DNA of 54,265 nt from CAZLLE01 sp964560425 (GCA_964560425.1 CAZLLE010000071.1:1-54265); one strand, 5' to 3'; shown: positions 34,426 to 43,996, numbered from the stretch's first letter. A program made the numbers and translations. Notes: generated by a model from the sequence alone, not told the origin.

Positions 34426-37400
34426 TCTCTTCTCCTTCTTCAAATATTTCAACATCTAGTGCTAAAGCTTTTAATTCATTTGTTAATACAAAAAATGTCT
34501 CTGGAATACCAGTTTTTGGAACATTCTCACCTCTAGTTAGAGCTTTATAAGCTTGCATACGACCTTCAACATCATCCGATTTGAGTGTCAACATCTCTTT
34601 TAGAGTATGAGCTGCACCATACGCTTCAAGAGCCCATACCTCCATCTCTCCAAATCTCTGTCCACCAAATAGTGCTTTACCACCAACTGGCTGTTGAGTA
34701 ACAAGTGAATATGGTCCTGTACTTCTTGCATGAACTTTTTCATCAACAAGGTGATGAAGTTTTAAAACATACATAATACCAACATTAACACGCTCTTTCA
34801 TCTTCTCACCAGTTCGACCATCATAAAGTTCAGTTTTACCATCAGCATCAATTTTAGCTAATTCAAAAATTTGTCTAAACTCATCTTCATTTACACCCTC
34901 AAAAATAGGTGTGGCAAAACGAACTCCATTACTCCAATCTCTAGCATAATTAAGAAGCAATTCATCACTTAAATTACCAATAAAATTTTCGGCATCAGAG
35001 TATTTTGCAATCTTAGCAATATTAACCATTTTAGATCGAAGATCAGCCATCCACTCACCCTGTTTCTCTTTGAGCTGTTTCTCCAATTGTTGTCCCAATC
35101 TTCTACCAGCAAGACCTAAATGAACCTCAAGAATTTGTCCAACATTCATCCGTGAAGGTACACCTAGAGGATTTAGAATAATATCTACAGTCTCTCCACT
35201 CTCCAAATATGGCATATCAACTTCAGGAACAATATTTGAAACGATACCTTTATTACCATGTCGTCCAGCCATTTTATCACCAACTTTGAGCTTTCTCTTA
35301 GTTGCAATATAGACTTTTACAAGCTTGGTTACACCACTTGGTAAAATATCATCTTTTTCTAAAATAGATAATTTTTCATCATGTTCATCTCTTAGAGATT
35401 TTTTCTCATTTTGAAAATGTACTTTAAGATTCGCATATTTATCTTGAACATCTTTATCAAAACATTTCACAATATTATTTAGTAAAAATCTATTTACACC
35501 CTCAAGGGCATCTTTTGGAATCAAAGAGTCAGCATCATAAGTGACACCATTTACTTCACAATCTTTCATAAGAGGAGTAGATGATAACATAGAGTTTACT
35601 TTTAATAACTCTTCTCTATCTATCATCAACAACTTATCATGATGATCACGATCTAATACCTCTTTCTCTGCTTCATACGCTTCAACAGCACGAGGATCTC
35701 TATCATAACCCTTTTTTGTAAAGATTTTTACATCTACAACAACACCTTCCATAGAAGGAGAACAGTAGAGTGATTTATTTACAACATGACCAGCTTTTTC
35801 ACCAAAAATAGCTCTTAATAATCTCTCTTCTGGAGTTGGTCTTACTTCACCTTTTGGGGAAACTTTACCAACAAGAATCATACCGGGCTTGATATATGTA
35901 CCAATCTTAGCAATACCACTATCATCAAGATGAAAAAGATTATCCTCTTTTACATTTGGAATATCTTTTGTAATCTCTTCAACACCATCTTTAAGCTCTC
36001 TTGCTTCAATCTCTTTTTCATAGATATGAACAGATGTAAATGTATCATCACGAATCAATCTCTCATTGATAACAATCGCATCCTCATAGTTATAACCGTT
36101 CCAAGGCATAAAAGCAACAAGTGCATTTTTACCAATTGCAATCTCACCCTTATCCATACTAGGACCATCAGCAATAACCTCACCTTTTTCTACAAACTGA
36201 CCTTTTTGTACTATAGGAGCTTGCATAAAAGCTGTATTTTGGTTGGTTCTCATATTTTTATGAAGCCAATAATGATCTATAAATGCACCATTCTCATCTT
36301 CACCTAAAATATAGATATTTTTACTATCTACTTTTTCAATATATCCCGCACGAGTAGCTTTAATAGCCTCCCAAGCATCACGAGCAACAATTTTTTCAAT
36401 ACCCGTTCCAACATAAGGAGCATCAGTCCATACCAAAGGTACAGCTTGTCGTTGCATATTTGAACCCATCAAAGCTCTATTGGCATCATCATGTTCTAAG
36501 AAGGGAATCAAAGAGGCAGCAACACCCATAACCATTCCTGAGGAGAGATCTATAAGATCAACATCCTCTTTTGCAAATAGTTTAATCTCTCCATCTTTTC
36601 TAGCCTCAACCAAATCTTCAACAATATATCCATCTTCATCCACTTTTGTAGAAGCAGGAGCCATAACCAACCCCTCTTCTAGTGTAGCTGTCAAATAGAC
36701 TACATCATTTGTAATTTTTGTATCAATAACCTTTCTATAAGGAGCTTCAACAAAACCAAGATCATTTACTTTTGAGTAACTAGCAAGAGTATTAATCAAA
36801 CCAATATTTTGTCCCTCTGGAGTCTCAACAGGACAAATCCTACCATAGTGAGTAGCATGAACATCCCGTACTTCAAATCCAGCTCTCTCTTTGACAAGAC
36901 CACCTTCTCCTAGAGCAGAAAGTCTTCTTTTGTGAGTTACTTCACTTAACGGATTTGTTTGATCCATAAATTGTGAAAGTTGACCACTTGTAAAAAACTC
37001 AATAATAGTATTTGTAATCATTTTAGAGTTAACTAAATCATGAGGCATCAGCTCTTCAACACTACCACTAATGGTTGTAAACTTATCACGAATAGCTTTT
37101 TGCATCTTCACAAGCCCAGTATGTAACTCTCCCGCTAATAGCTCACCAATAGCTCTAATTCTTCTATTTCCAAGGTGATCTCTATCATCAATTCGACCAA
37201 TACCATTTTTAACTTTGATAAGGTATTGAACAGTATTCACAATATCTTCAGTAGTCAATACTGTTACATAAGAAGGTACTTTTGTCCCTAGTTTATGATT
37301 CATCTTCATACGACCAACTTTTGTTAAATCATATCTTTCAGGATTAAAAAATAGATCATTTACAAAAGCAATTGCAGCCTCTTTTGTTACAGGTTCACCC

Positions 37401-38560
37401 GGTCTCATGACCTTATATAATCTAATAGCAGAGAGATCATTCTCATCTTCAATCTCTTCACTCTGCTTAAGCATTTTGATAGTATCTGCATCAGCTAAAA
37501 AAGAGTTAATAACTGCATTATCAACACCCGGAGCTAGATCATTTGCAATATCAATTTCAGTCATACCCATTTCAACTAATTTTATCAATTTAGTCTCATC
37601 TAGTTGAGAAAGTGTCTCAAATATAACCTCTCCACTCTCAGGATCAATAATTGGAGTAGCTAAAACTCTATTCATTAAAATTTCAACAGGGTATTCAATT
37701 TCAGTTACACCACTCTCCACTATTTTTTTAGCTTTTCTAGTTGTTAATCTTCTTCCTGCGGCAATTAAAAGATTTTCATCAGGATCTCTAAGATCATAAT
37801 CAACTCTCTCTAAAAACTCTTCAGGATTAAAATCAATCAAAAATTTATTATTTCTAATTTTAATAGTTTTAATAGGGTAAAATAGTTTCAAAATATCTTG
37901 TTTACTATAACCCAAAGCTCTAAAAAGAATTGTAACTGGTACTTTTCTTCTTTTATTAATACGAACATAGAGGATATCTTTTGAGTCATACTCAAAATAT
38001 AACCATGATCCACGATCTGGAATAATTTGTGCTGTATGTAATAATTTATTAGAAACAGTAGTACTCTCAGTCTCTTTAAAAATAACACCCGGACTACGGT
38101 GAAGTTGATTTACAACAACTCTCTCAACACCATTAATAATAAAAGATGTACGATCAGTCATAAGAGGAATATCTCTAATATATAAGAATTGCTCTTTAAT
38201 ATCTTTAACACCCATTTTTTCACCCGTCTTCTCATTCCTATCCCAAAGAATTAGACGAATTTTCATTTTTAAATGAACAGAGTATGTTAAACCACGGTCC
38301 ATACACTCTCTAATGGTATATCTAGGTTTTCCAATCTCACTCTCAATATATTCAAGAGTTAATCTATTTTGCGGATCTTGAATAGGGAAAATAGATTTGA
38401 AAACTTTTTCAATACCACTAGTAGTAGTTTTATCAGCAACATCTAAAAAGTGTTCATAACTTTTTTGTTGTAATTGTAGCAAATTTGGAACATCAATATA
38501 AATTGGATTCTTGGCAAAATCGACTCGTAATCTTGTTCCTGACTTTAAAGTATTTAACAT
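34397..38560 (-). CDS. rpoB: DNA-directed RNA polymerase subunit beta
   Basis: A 1387-residue catalytic core subunit. It contains the rifampicin-pocket region (SGQLSQFMDQTNPLSEVTHK, then RRLSALGEGGL), NGYNYEDAIVINERLI, KMAGRHGNKGIVS, and GGQRFGEMEVWALEAYGA near the C-terminus. Length is normal for the phylum. The acidic C-terminal tail (EIFEEGEESEESDSNRD) is encoded by the same bases that hold the rpoC ribosome site and start. It is preceded by a 188-base spacer after rplL with a hairpin attenuator. Confidence 0.98.
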   Translation of the reverse strand: MLNTLKSGTRLRVDFAKNPIYIDVPNLLQLQQKSYEHFLDVADKTTTSGIEKVFKSIFPIQDPQNRLTLEYIESEIGKPRYTIRECMDRGLTYSVHLKMKIRLILWDRNEKTGEKMGVKDIKEQFLYIRDIPLMTDRTSFIINGVERVVVNQLHRSPGVIFKETESTTVSNKLLHTAQIIPDRGSWLYFEYDSKDILYVRINKRRKVPVTILFRALGYSKQDILKLFYPIKTIKIRNNKFLIDFNPEEFLERVDYDLRDPDENLLIAAGRRLTTRKAKKIVESGVTEIEYPVEILMNRVLATPIIDPESGEVIFETLSQLDETKLIKLVEMGMTEIDIANDLAPGVDNAVINSFLADADTIKMLKQSEEIEDENDLSAIRLYKVMRPGEPVTKEAAIAFVNDLFFNPERYDLTKVGRMKMNHKLGTKVPSYVTVLTTEDIVNTVQYLIKVKNGIGRIDDRDHLGNRRIRAIGELLAGELHTGLVKMQKAIRDKFTTISGSVEELMPHDLVNSKMITNTIIEFFTSGQLSQFMDQTNPLSEVTHKRRLSALGEGGLVKERAGFEVRDVHATHYGRICPVETPEGQNIGLINTLASYSKVNDLGFVEAPYRKVIDTKITNDVVYLTATLEEGLVMAPASTKVDEDGYIVEDLVEARKDGEIKLFAKEDVDLIDLSSGMVMGVAASLIPFLEHDDANRALMGSNMQRQAVPLVWTDAPYVGTGIEKIVARDAWEAIKATRAGYIEKVDSKNIYILGEDENGAFIDHYWLHKNMRTNQNTAFMQAPIVQKGQFVEKGEVIADGPSMDKGEIAIGKNALVAFMPWNGYNYEDAIVINERLIRDDTFTSVHIYEKEIEARELKDGVEEITKDIPNVKEDNLFHLDDSGIAKIGTYIKPGMILVGKVSPKGEVRPTPEERLLRAIFGEKAGHVVNKSLYCSPSMEGVVVDVKIFTKKGYDRDPRAVEAYEAEKEVLDRDHHDKLLMIDREELLKVNSMLSSTPLMKDCEVNGVTYDADSLIPKDALEGVNRFLLNNIVKCFDKDVQDKYANLKVHFQNEKKSLRDEHDEKLSILEKDDILPSGVTKLVKVYIATKRKLKVGDKMAGRHGNKGIVSNIVPEVDMPYLESGETVDIILNPLGVPSRMNVGQILEVHLGLAGRRLGQQLEKQLKEKQGEWMADLRSKMVNIAKIAKYSDAENFIGNLSDELLLNYARDWSNGVRFATPIFEGVNEDEFRQIFELAKIDADGKTELYDGRTGEKMKERVNVGIMYVLKLHHLVDEKVHARSTGPYSLVTQQPVGGKALFGGQRFGEMEVWALEAYGAAHTLKEMLTLKSDDVEGRMQAYKALTRGENVPKTGIPETFFVLTNELKALALDVEIFEEGEESEESDSNRD

Positions 38561-38708
38561 AAATCAGCCTTGTAGAAGTTTTTTGTATTTTGTAGAGGGG
38601 TTCAAAGAACCATTCCTAATGGCAAAGGAAAGAGAATAATCTTATCCAATATATCTTACAAAATAGTTTATAATTTTGTAACATATATTAGATAGAACAT
38701 TCCAAATT

Positions 38709-38740
38709 ATAAAAAGAGAGTTTAAATCCTCCCTTTTTAT
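38709..38740 (-). terminator. Attenuator hairpin between rplL and rpoB
   Basis: On the minus strand, a 12-base stem (arms 38729-38740 and 38709-38720, one G-U pair) and an 8-base loop lie 9 bases after the rplL stop. The 3' arm is U-rich, but no further U-tract follows. Partial termination here is the usual way bacteria keep rpoBC expression below that of ribosomal proteins. The remaining 140 bases before rpoB hold no gene. Confidence 0.6.
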
Positions 38741-38748
38741 AAAGATAG

Positions 38749-39120
38749 CTACTTGACTTCAGCAACAGCTCCAGCTTCTTCAAGTGCTTTTTTAGCTGCT
38801 TCTGCATCTTCTTTAGAGATTCCCTCTTTAAGTACAGTAGGTGCATCTTCAACCGCTGCTTTTGCTTCTTTAAGACCAAGACCAGTTAATGCTCTTACTG
38901 CTTTAATTGCATTAATTTTCTTAGCTCCAGCCTCTTTAAGAATTACATCAAATTCTGTTTGCTCTTCTGCAGCTTCAGCAGCTCCACCGCCAGCACCAGC
39001 TACAACAGTTGGTTGAGCTGATACTCCAAATTTTTCTTCAAATTCTTTCACTAATTCTGAAAGCTCTAATACTGACATATTAGAGATAAATTCTAAAACA
39101 TCTTCTTTAGTAGTTGCCAT
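38749..39120 (-). CDS. rplL: 50S ribosomal protein L7/L12
   Basis: A 123-residue acidic stalk protein that recruits translation GTPases. There is an N-terminal dimerisation helix (EFISNMSVLELSELVKEFEE), an alanine/glycine-rich hinge (VVAGAGGGAAEAAEE) and a C-terminal factor-binding domain (KINAIKAVRALTGLGLKEAK, then AAVEDAPTVLKEGIS). Length and domains are standard. It is cotranscribed with rplJ. Confidence 0.98.
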   Translation of the reverse strand: MATTKEDVLEFISNMSVLELSELVKEFEEKFGVSAQPTVVAGAGGGAAEAAEEQTEFDVILKEAGAKKINAIKAVRALTGLGLKEAKAAVEDAPTVLKEGISKEDAEAAKKALEEAGAVAEVK

Positions 39121-39163
39121 TTTAATTCCTTATTTTTATTCTTTTTAATTATAAATTTTCTAT

Positions 39164-39655
39164 TTACGCCGCTGAATCTTCTTCAAGTTTCTCTCTAAGA
39201 TTATCCAATCCAGTAACCATATTTCTTGCAGGTGCACTCCAAACTGAAAGCAACATACCAAGTAATTCTTCTCTACCAGGTAATTTAGCCATAGCTTCAA
39301 TTGTTGCTAAATCAGCAACTTTACCTTCGATTAAACCTGTCTTAATAGTAAACTTCTCTTTAAATGAAGAAGCAGCTTTATCAGCTACTTTACAAGCAGA
39401 GATTTGTTCATCACTCCAAACGATTAAGTTAGTATTTACTAATTCAACCTCTTCTTGCTCTGCATTTGCAAGAGCAATTTTTGTCAAAGTATTCTTTGTA
39501 ACTCTTACTTTTGCACCAGCTTCTAAAGCTAAATTTCTTACTTCCTCAAGTTCGAAAACAGCCATACCTTTATAATCACAAACAACAATTGCATTTGCAG
39601 CTTTAAACTCTTGGGTTAAATCAGCAACTACTTTTACTTTTTCTTCTCTAGTCAT
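39164..39655 (-). CDS. rplJ: 50S ribosomal protein L10
   Basis: A 163-residue protein that anchors L7/L12 dimers to the large subunit and binds its own mRNA leader for feedback. Typical blocks are VADLTQEFKAANAIVVCDYK and VRVTKNTLTKIAL. A strong AAGGAGG precedes the ATG. A structured leader that fits the L10-leader class lies between rplA and this gene. Confidence 0.97.
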   Translation of the reverse strand: MTREEKVKVVADLTQEFKAANAIVVCDYKGMAVFELEEVRNLALEAGAKVRVTKNTLTKIALANAEQEEVELVNTNLIVWSDEQISACKVADKAASSFKEKFTIKTGLIEGKVADLATIEAMAKLPGREELLGMLLSVWSAPARNMVTGLDNLREKLEEDSAA

Positions 39656-39678
39656 TTTTCCTCCTTTCTGATTCTATC

Positions 39679-39737
39679 AATAGGGCAGTTATAAGATTTT
39701 CGGAGGAAAATCTACCAATTAAGCCTCAGCCCCTATT
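39679..39737 (-). promoter_or_regulatory. L10 leader, autoregulatory RNA structure
   Basis: On the minus strand an outer stem (AATAGGG at 39737-39731 with CCCTATT at 39685-39679) encloses an internal loop and a perfect 7-base hairpin (AGATTTT / AAAATCT, 39713-39694, loop CCTCCG). This matches the layout of the L10-(L12)4 binding leader that represses rplJL translation in many bacteria. The element ends just before the rplJ ribosome site. Confidence 0.7.
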
Positions 39738-39763
39738 TTCTTAAATCAAAGATTAAATCTAAA

Positions 39764-40468
39764 TTATTTTATATCCATTAGTTCTAAAGGATCCATATTA
39801 ATAGCTGGACTCATAGTTAAAGATAGAGATGCATGTTTAATATATCTACCTTTTGCAACAGCTGGTTTATGTTTATTAATTGCTTTTATGAATGTTTCAA
39901 AGTTTGCAGTCAAATCTTCATTACTAAAGCTTACTTTACCGATACCAGCATGAATATTACCATGCTTATCTACTCTAAAGTTAACTTGACCACCTTTAGC
40001 ATTTTTAACAGCTTGAGCAACATCCATAGTTACAGTACCTGTTTTTGGATTTGGCATAAGACCTTTTGGTCCCAATGTACGACCAACTTTACCAACCATA
40101 CCCATCATATCAGGCGTAGCAATTAATACATCAAAGTCTATTTTACCAGCTTGAATATCTTCAATAAGCTCAGCACCCATTGCGATATCAGCACCAGCAG
40201 CTAACGCTTCATCAACTTTTCCTGGCTTTGCAACAACAGCAACTCTTACAACTTTACCAGTTCCAGCAGGAAGAACAACAGAACCTCTTACCATTTGATC
40301 AGCATGTTTTGGATCAACATTTAATTTTAAAGAAACTTCAACAGTCTCATCAAATTTTGCTGATTTTAACTCTTTTACTTTTGAGATAACTTCACTAGTG
40401 CTATACTCTTTCTCTTTATCTATCTTTGTTAATAAATCTTGTAATCTTTTTGATACTTTTTTTGCCAT
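39764..40468 (-). CDS. rplA: 50S ribosomal protein L1
   Basis: A 234-residue rRNA-binding protein of the L1 stalk. It also represses its own operon in known systems. The start MAKKVSKRLQDLLTKID fits the family and has GGAG upstream. An in-frame ATG at 40495 would add nine residues and is not supported. Core signature: ATPDMMGMVGKVGRTLGPKG followed by LMPNPKTGTVT. Confidence 0.97.
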   Translation of the reverse strand: MAKKVSKRLQDLLTKIDKEKEYSTSEVISKVKELKSAKFDETVEVSLKLNVDPKHADQMVRGSVVLPAGTGKVVRVAVVAKPGKVDEALAAGADIAMGAELIEDIQAGKIDFDVLIATPDMMGMVGKVGRTLGPKGLMPNPKTGTVTMDVAQAVKNAKGGQVNFRVDKHGNIHAGIGKVSFSNEDLTANFETFIKAINKHKPAVAKGRYIKHASLSLTMSPAINMDPLELMDIK

Positions 40469-40538
40469 CTTTTTCTCCGCATTTTTTGCTTCCACTATTA
40501 ACCCTAGTGGTTAAGGTATTTTAAATAATAATATTGTA

Positions 40539-40964
40539 TTAATCTACGATATCGACACCCATGCTTCTAGCACTTCCTGCAATAATTTTTGCAGCTTGAT
40601 CTCTATCATTTGTATTTAAATCAGCAATTTTTCTATCAACGATTTCCATTAATTGATCTTTAGTTAATTTAGCAACTTTATTTCTTAGAGGATTATCGGT
40701 CCCTTTTTTAATACCAGTAGCTTTTTTAATCAAATCAGAAGCTGGAGGTTGCTTCATAATAAATGTAAAACTTCTATCTGCATATACCGTAATAATTACT
40801 GGTACTTTAAATCCCATTAAAGACTTTGACTTTTCATTAAACGCTTTACAAAACTCCATAATATTTACACCTTGTTGACCAAGTGCTGGACCAACTGGTG
40901 GTGATGGATTTGCCTGACCTGCAGGTATTTGAAGCTTTATTTGGCCTGTAACCTTTTTTGCCAT
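40539..40964 (-). CDS. rplK: 50S ribosomal protein L11
   Basis: A 141-residue protein of the GTPase-associated centre, standard length. The N-terminus carries KLQIPAGQANPSPPVGPALG with the flexible proline-rich element. The C-terminus has the rRNA-binding IIAGSARSMGVDIVD. It lies 18 bases after nusG and precedes rplA. Confidence 0.98.
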   Translation of the reverse strand: MAKKVTGQIKLQIPAGQANPSPPVGPALGQQGVNIMEFCKAFNEKSKSLMGFKVPVIITVYADRSFTFIMKQPPASDLIKKATGIKKGTDNPLRNKVAKLTKDQLMEIVDRKIADLNTNDRDQAAKIIAGSARSMGVDIVD

Positions 40965-40982
40965 AATTTCTACCTTTCTTTA

Positions 40983-41528
40983 TTAAATAATTTTTTCTAC
41001 TTGTGAATATAAAATTTCAACTGGTGTACTTCTACCAAAAATAGAAACATTAAGTTTCAATTTTCCATGAATCATGTCATACTCTTCTACAACACCCATA
41101 AAGTTTGCAAAAGGGCCTTCTGTGATTCTTACATTCTCTCCAAGATCAAATGCAATTTTTGGTTTAGGTGGAGATTTTTTTGAAGCTTTATCTATAATTA
41201 AACTGATATCTTTATCACTTAAAGGAGATGGTTTTTTTGACTCACCAATAAATCTACTTACTTTAGGAAGAGATTGTATCCTATGCCAAACATTCATATC
41301 CAACTCTAAACAGACAAAAACATAACCAGAGTATAAACTCCTCTCTGTTATCTTTTTTTCTCCATCTTTGACTTCGATTACATCTTCCGTTGGAACAAGA
41401 ATTTCAGTTAATTTTTCTTCAACTTTGAGCTGAGTAAAAATATTTTCAATCGCTTTTTTAACACTCTGTTCACTTCCACCATGAACTTGTACAGCATACC
41501 ATTTATGTTCTATTTCTGAATCAGACAT
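40983..41528 (-). CDS. nusG: Transcription elongation/antitermination factor NusG
   Basis: A 181-residue protein that binds RNA polymerase and couples it to Rho or ribosomes. The N-terminal NGN domain starts KWYAVQVHGGSEQSVKKAIE and contains YSGYVFVCLELDMNVWHRIQ. The C-terminal KOW domain has GENVRITEGPFANFMGVVEE. Order secE-nusG-rplK is the canonical one. Confidence 0.97.
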   Translation of the reverse strand: MSDSEIEHKWYAVQVHGGSEQSVKKAIENIFTQLKVEEKLTEILVPTEDVIEVKDGEKKITERSLYSGYVFVCLELDMNVWHRIQSLPKVSRFIGESKKPSPLSDKDISLIIDKASKKSPPKPKIAFDLGENVRITEGPFANFMGVVEEYDMIHGKLKLNVSIFGRSTPVEILYSQVEKII

Positions 41529-41536
41529 TTTCTACC

Positions 41537-41716
41537 TTATAATATCGAAGATAGTGAAAACGCCATTATTGCATCAACAAGTGCAATAAAAAGTGTAATA
41601 ACAGTTACCACTATAAAAACAGATACAAAAGCATTTCTAATCTGTTCTTTTGTTGGAAAGATAACCTTTGTTAATTCTGACCTCGAATGACTTATATAAC
41701 TTAAAAACTTTTGCAT
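41537..41716 (-). CDS. secE: Preprotein translocase subunit SecE
   Basis: A 59-residue single-span form. The N-terminal amphipathic SHSRSELTKVIFPTKEQI carries the conserved LxKVxWP-like motif (here LTKVIFP). A single membrane helix (about 30-52, FVSVFIVVTVITLFIALVDA) follows. It is the short SecE typical of most bacteria outside the enterics and stabilises SecY. It sits between tRNA-Trp and nusG, its conserved position. Confidence 0.95.
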   Translation of the reverse strand: MQKFLSYISHSRSELTKVIFPTKEQIRNAFVSVFIVVTVITLFIALVDAIMAFSLSSIL

Positions 41717-41732
41717 TTATCTTCCTGTGTAA

Positions 41733-41809
41733 TGGCAGGGCAAGAGGGACTCGAACCCACAACAATCGGATTTGGAATCCGGCGCTCTACCAATTGGAGC
41801 TATTGCCCT
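41733..41809 (-). tRNA. tRNA-Trp (CCA anticodon)
   Basis: The 5' acceptor AGGGCAA pairs with TTGCCCT, followed by G and an encoded CCA. The anticodon loop is TTCCAAA with anticodon CCA. GGTTCGAGTCC forms the T arm. Its place between rpmG and secE is conserved in many bacteria. Confidence 0.95.
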
Positions 41810-41814
41810 GTGTG

Positions 41815-41846
41815 AAGTAAGACTGCATTATAATGCAGTTTTACTT
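41815..41846 (-). other. Long hairpin between rpmG and tRNA-Trp
   Basis: Two 16-base arms (41815-41830 and 41831-41846) are complementary except for one pair, with a core ACTGCATTATAATGCAGT palindrome. It begins inside the rpmG stop codon and ends 6 bases before tRNA-Trp. No U-tract follows, so RNA processing is more likely than termination. Confidence 0.5.
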
Positions 41847-42003
41847 ATGATTTAAGTTTTACTTCTTTATGAAGGGTTCTCTTCTTTAATCTTGAAGAGT
41901 ATTTCATTAATTCCAACTTCTCAGTTGTTGTTTTAGTGTTTTTCATAGTAGTGTAATTAATATCACCACTCTCTGTACACTTTAAACCGACTTTAATTCT
42001 CAT
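41845..42003 (-). CDS. rpmG: 50S ribosomal protein L33
   Basis: 52 residues. The start MRIKVGLKCTESGDINYTT and the C-terminal SSRLKKRTLHKEVKLK match L33. Only one cysteine is present (C9), so the zinc-binding four-cysteine set of the C+ form is absent. It lies between tuf and tRNA-Trp, as in other Campylobacterota. Confidence 0.95.
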   Translation of the reverse strand: MRIKVGLKCTESGDINYTTMKNTKTTTEKLELMKYSSRLKKRTLHKEVKLKS

Positions 42004-42061
42004 CTCTATACCCTTATATAAACATCTAAGGTCTTCTTAAGACCCTAGATTTAAAATTACT

Positions 42062-43261
42062 CTATTTTGTAATAGAAGCAACAACACCAGCACCAACAGT
42101 TCTACCACCCTCACGGATTGCAAATCTAGTACCTTCTTCCATCGCAATTGGATGAATTAACTCAACTGTAATTTTAACATTATCACCAGGCATAACCATT
42201 TCAGTTCCCTCAGGAAGTGTAATAGAACCAGTAACATCTGTTGTTCTTACATAAAATTGTGGTCTATAGTTATTAAAGAATGGAGTATGTCTACCACCCT
42301 CTTCTTTACTTAGAACATAAATTTCAGCTTCAAATGTTGTATGAGGAGTAATTGAACCTGGTTTACAAAGAACTTGACCTCTTTCAACATCATCTTTCTT
42401 TGTTCCTCTAAGAAGGATACCACAGTTATCACCTGCTTCACCTTGCTCCATCTCTTTTCTAAACATCTCAACACCAGTAACAGTTGTTTTTTGAGTATCT
42501 TTAATACCTACGATTTCGATCTCTTCACCAACTTTAATAACACCTCTTTCGATTCTACCTGTTACAACAGTACCACGACCAGAGATTGAGAAAACATCCT
42601 CAACAGGCATTAAGAAATCTTTATCAGTATCTCTTACTGGAGTTGGGATATATGAATCTACTTCAGCCATAAGAGCAAGAATTTTCTCTCCCCACTCACC
42701 AACAACACCATCTTTAGCTTCTTCAAGTGCTTTAAGAGCAGAACCAGCTACAATTGGAGTATCATCACCTGGAAATTCATACTCGTCAAGAAGCTCTCTA
42801 ATCTCCATCTCAACTAACTCTAAAAGTTCTTCATCATCAACCATATCTTCTTTATTCATGAAAACAACGATATAAGGTACACCAACTTGTCTTGAAAGAA
42901 GGATATGCTCTCTAGTTTGAGGCATAGGACCATCAGCTGCAGATACAACTAAAATAGCACCATCCATTTGAGCAGCACCAGTAATCATGTTTTTAACATA
43001 ATCAGCATGCCCCGGACAATCTACGTGAGCATAGTGTCTAGTCTCTGTTTCATACTCAATATGAGAAGTAGCAATTGTAATACCTCTCTCTTTCTCTTCA
43101 GGAGCATTATCAATATTATCATAGTCTTTCATCTCACAAAGACCTTTAGTTGCTAGAACTGCCGAAATTGCTGCTGTTAGCGTTGTTTTACCATGATCAA
43201 CATGACCAATAGTACCTATATTTACGTGTGGCTTATTTCTTTCGAACTTCTCTTTTGCCAT
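42062..43261 (-). CDS. tuf: Elongation factor Tu
   Basis: A 399-residue GTPase that delivers aminoacyl-tRNA to the ribosome. G1 is GHVDHGKT (about 19-26), the switch II region is HVDCPGHADYVKNMITGAAQ, G4 is NKED and G5 is SAL. Domains 2 and 3 are complete, with the C-terminal GGRTVGAGVVASI. The ribosome site is GGAG. A terminator-like palindrome lies upstream, between tRNA-Thr and tuf. Confidence 0.99.
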   Translation of the reverse strand: MAKEKFERNKPHVNIGTIGHVDHGKTTLTAAISAVLATKGLCEMKDYDNIDNAPEEKERGITIATSHIEYETETRHYAHVDCPGHADYVKNMITGAAQMDGAILVVSAADGPMPQTREHILLSRQVGVPYIVVFMNKEDMVDDEELLELVEMEIRELLDEYEFPGDDTPIVAGSALKALEEAKDGVVGEWGEKILALMAEVDSYIPTPVRDTDKDFLMPVEDVFSISGRGTVVTGRIERGVIKVGEEIEIVGIKDTQKTTVTGVEMFRKEMEQGEAGDNCGILLRGTKKDDVERGQVLCKPGSITPHTTFEAEIYVLSKEEGGRHTPFFNNYRPQFYVRTTDVTGSITLPEGTEMVMPGDNVKITVELIHPIAMEEGTRFAIREGGRTVGAGVVASITK

Positions 43262-43321
43262 AATACTCTCCGTTTTTAAGATTTTACTATAATTATATTA
43301 TTTCTATTTCTAAATAATTTA

Positions 43322-43344
43322 CTAAAAAGTTTTGGCCAAAACTT
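43322..43344 (-). terminator. Attenuator-like hairpin with U-tract between tRNA-Thr(GGT) and tuf
   Basis: An 18-base perfect palindrome (43327-43344, AAGTTTTGGCCAAAACTT) is directly followed on the minus strand by TTT, giving a stem of seven pairs with loop GGCC and a run of five T. This is the form of an intrinsic terminator, placed where it could separate the tRNA and tuf levels. Confidence 0.55.
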
Positions 43345-43350
43345 CATAAC

Positions 43351-43425
<75 letters not shown>

Positions 43426-43452
43426 GAAAAATGCTCAATACTCAAACAAAAT

Positions 43453-43529
<77 letters not shown>

Positions 43530-43646
43530 GTAATAATTAACTAATAAATGTGTATGATTTTAAACTTAAGCAGATTGCAATAATACAGATGAAACAATAT
43601 TAATGAAACATCGAATATACAAAACAGCTCCCAGTTTAAAATGAAA

Positions 43647-43723
<77 letters not shown>

Positions 43724-43732
43724 ATATTATAG

Positions 43733-43818
<86 letters not shown>

Positions 43819-43869
43819 TTGGCTTTCCACTTGATCATTTCTGGTCAAACACTGTGTCAAAAAAAATTA

Positions 43870-43945
<76 letters not shown>

Positions 43946-43967
43946 ACATCATTTTTTATGAGGTGTG

Positions 43968-43996
43968 ATTATATACAAAAAAAATTTATTTGTCAA
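43968..43996 (-). promoter_or_regulatory. Near-consensus sigma-70 promoter of the tRNA-tuf-ribosomal operon
   Basis: On the minus strand, TTGACA (43996-43991), a 17-base spacer and TATAAT (43973-43968) match the housekeeping consensus in full. An A/T-rich upstream stretch could act as an UP element. It drives the tRNA-Thr gene and probably much of the run towards rpoC. Confidence 0.85.

Noticed and set aside
34397..34455. Fused rpoBC gene or a frameshift between them
   Set aside because: rpoC has its own GTG start with a well-placed AGGAG and the normal RpoC N-terminus, so they are two overlapping genes.
35930..36307. 125-codon plus-strand frame inside rpoB
   Set aside because: It is antisense to conserved rpoB, with a composition typical of a shadow frame.
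38753..39016. Alanine/serine-rich plus-strand frame opposite rplL
   Set aside because: It is the mirror of the alanine-rich L7/L12 codons and not an independent gene.
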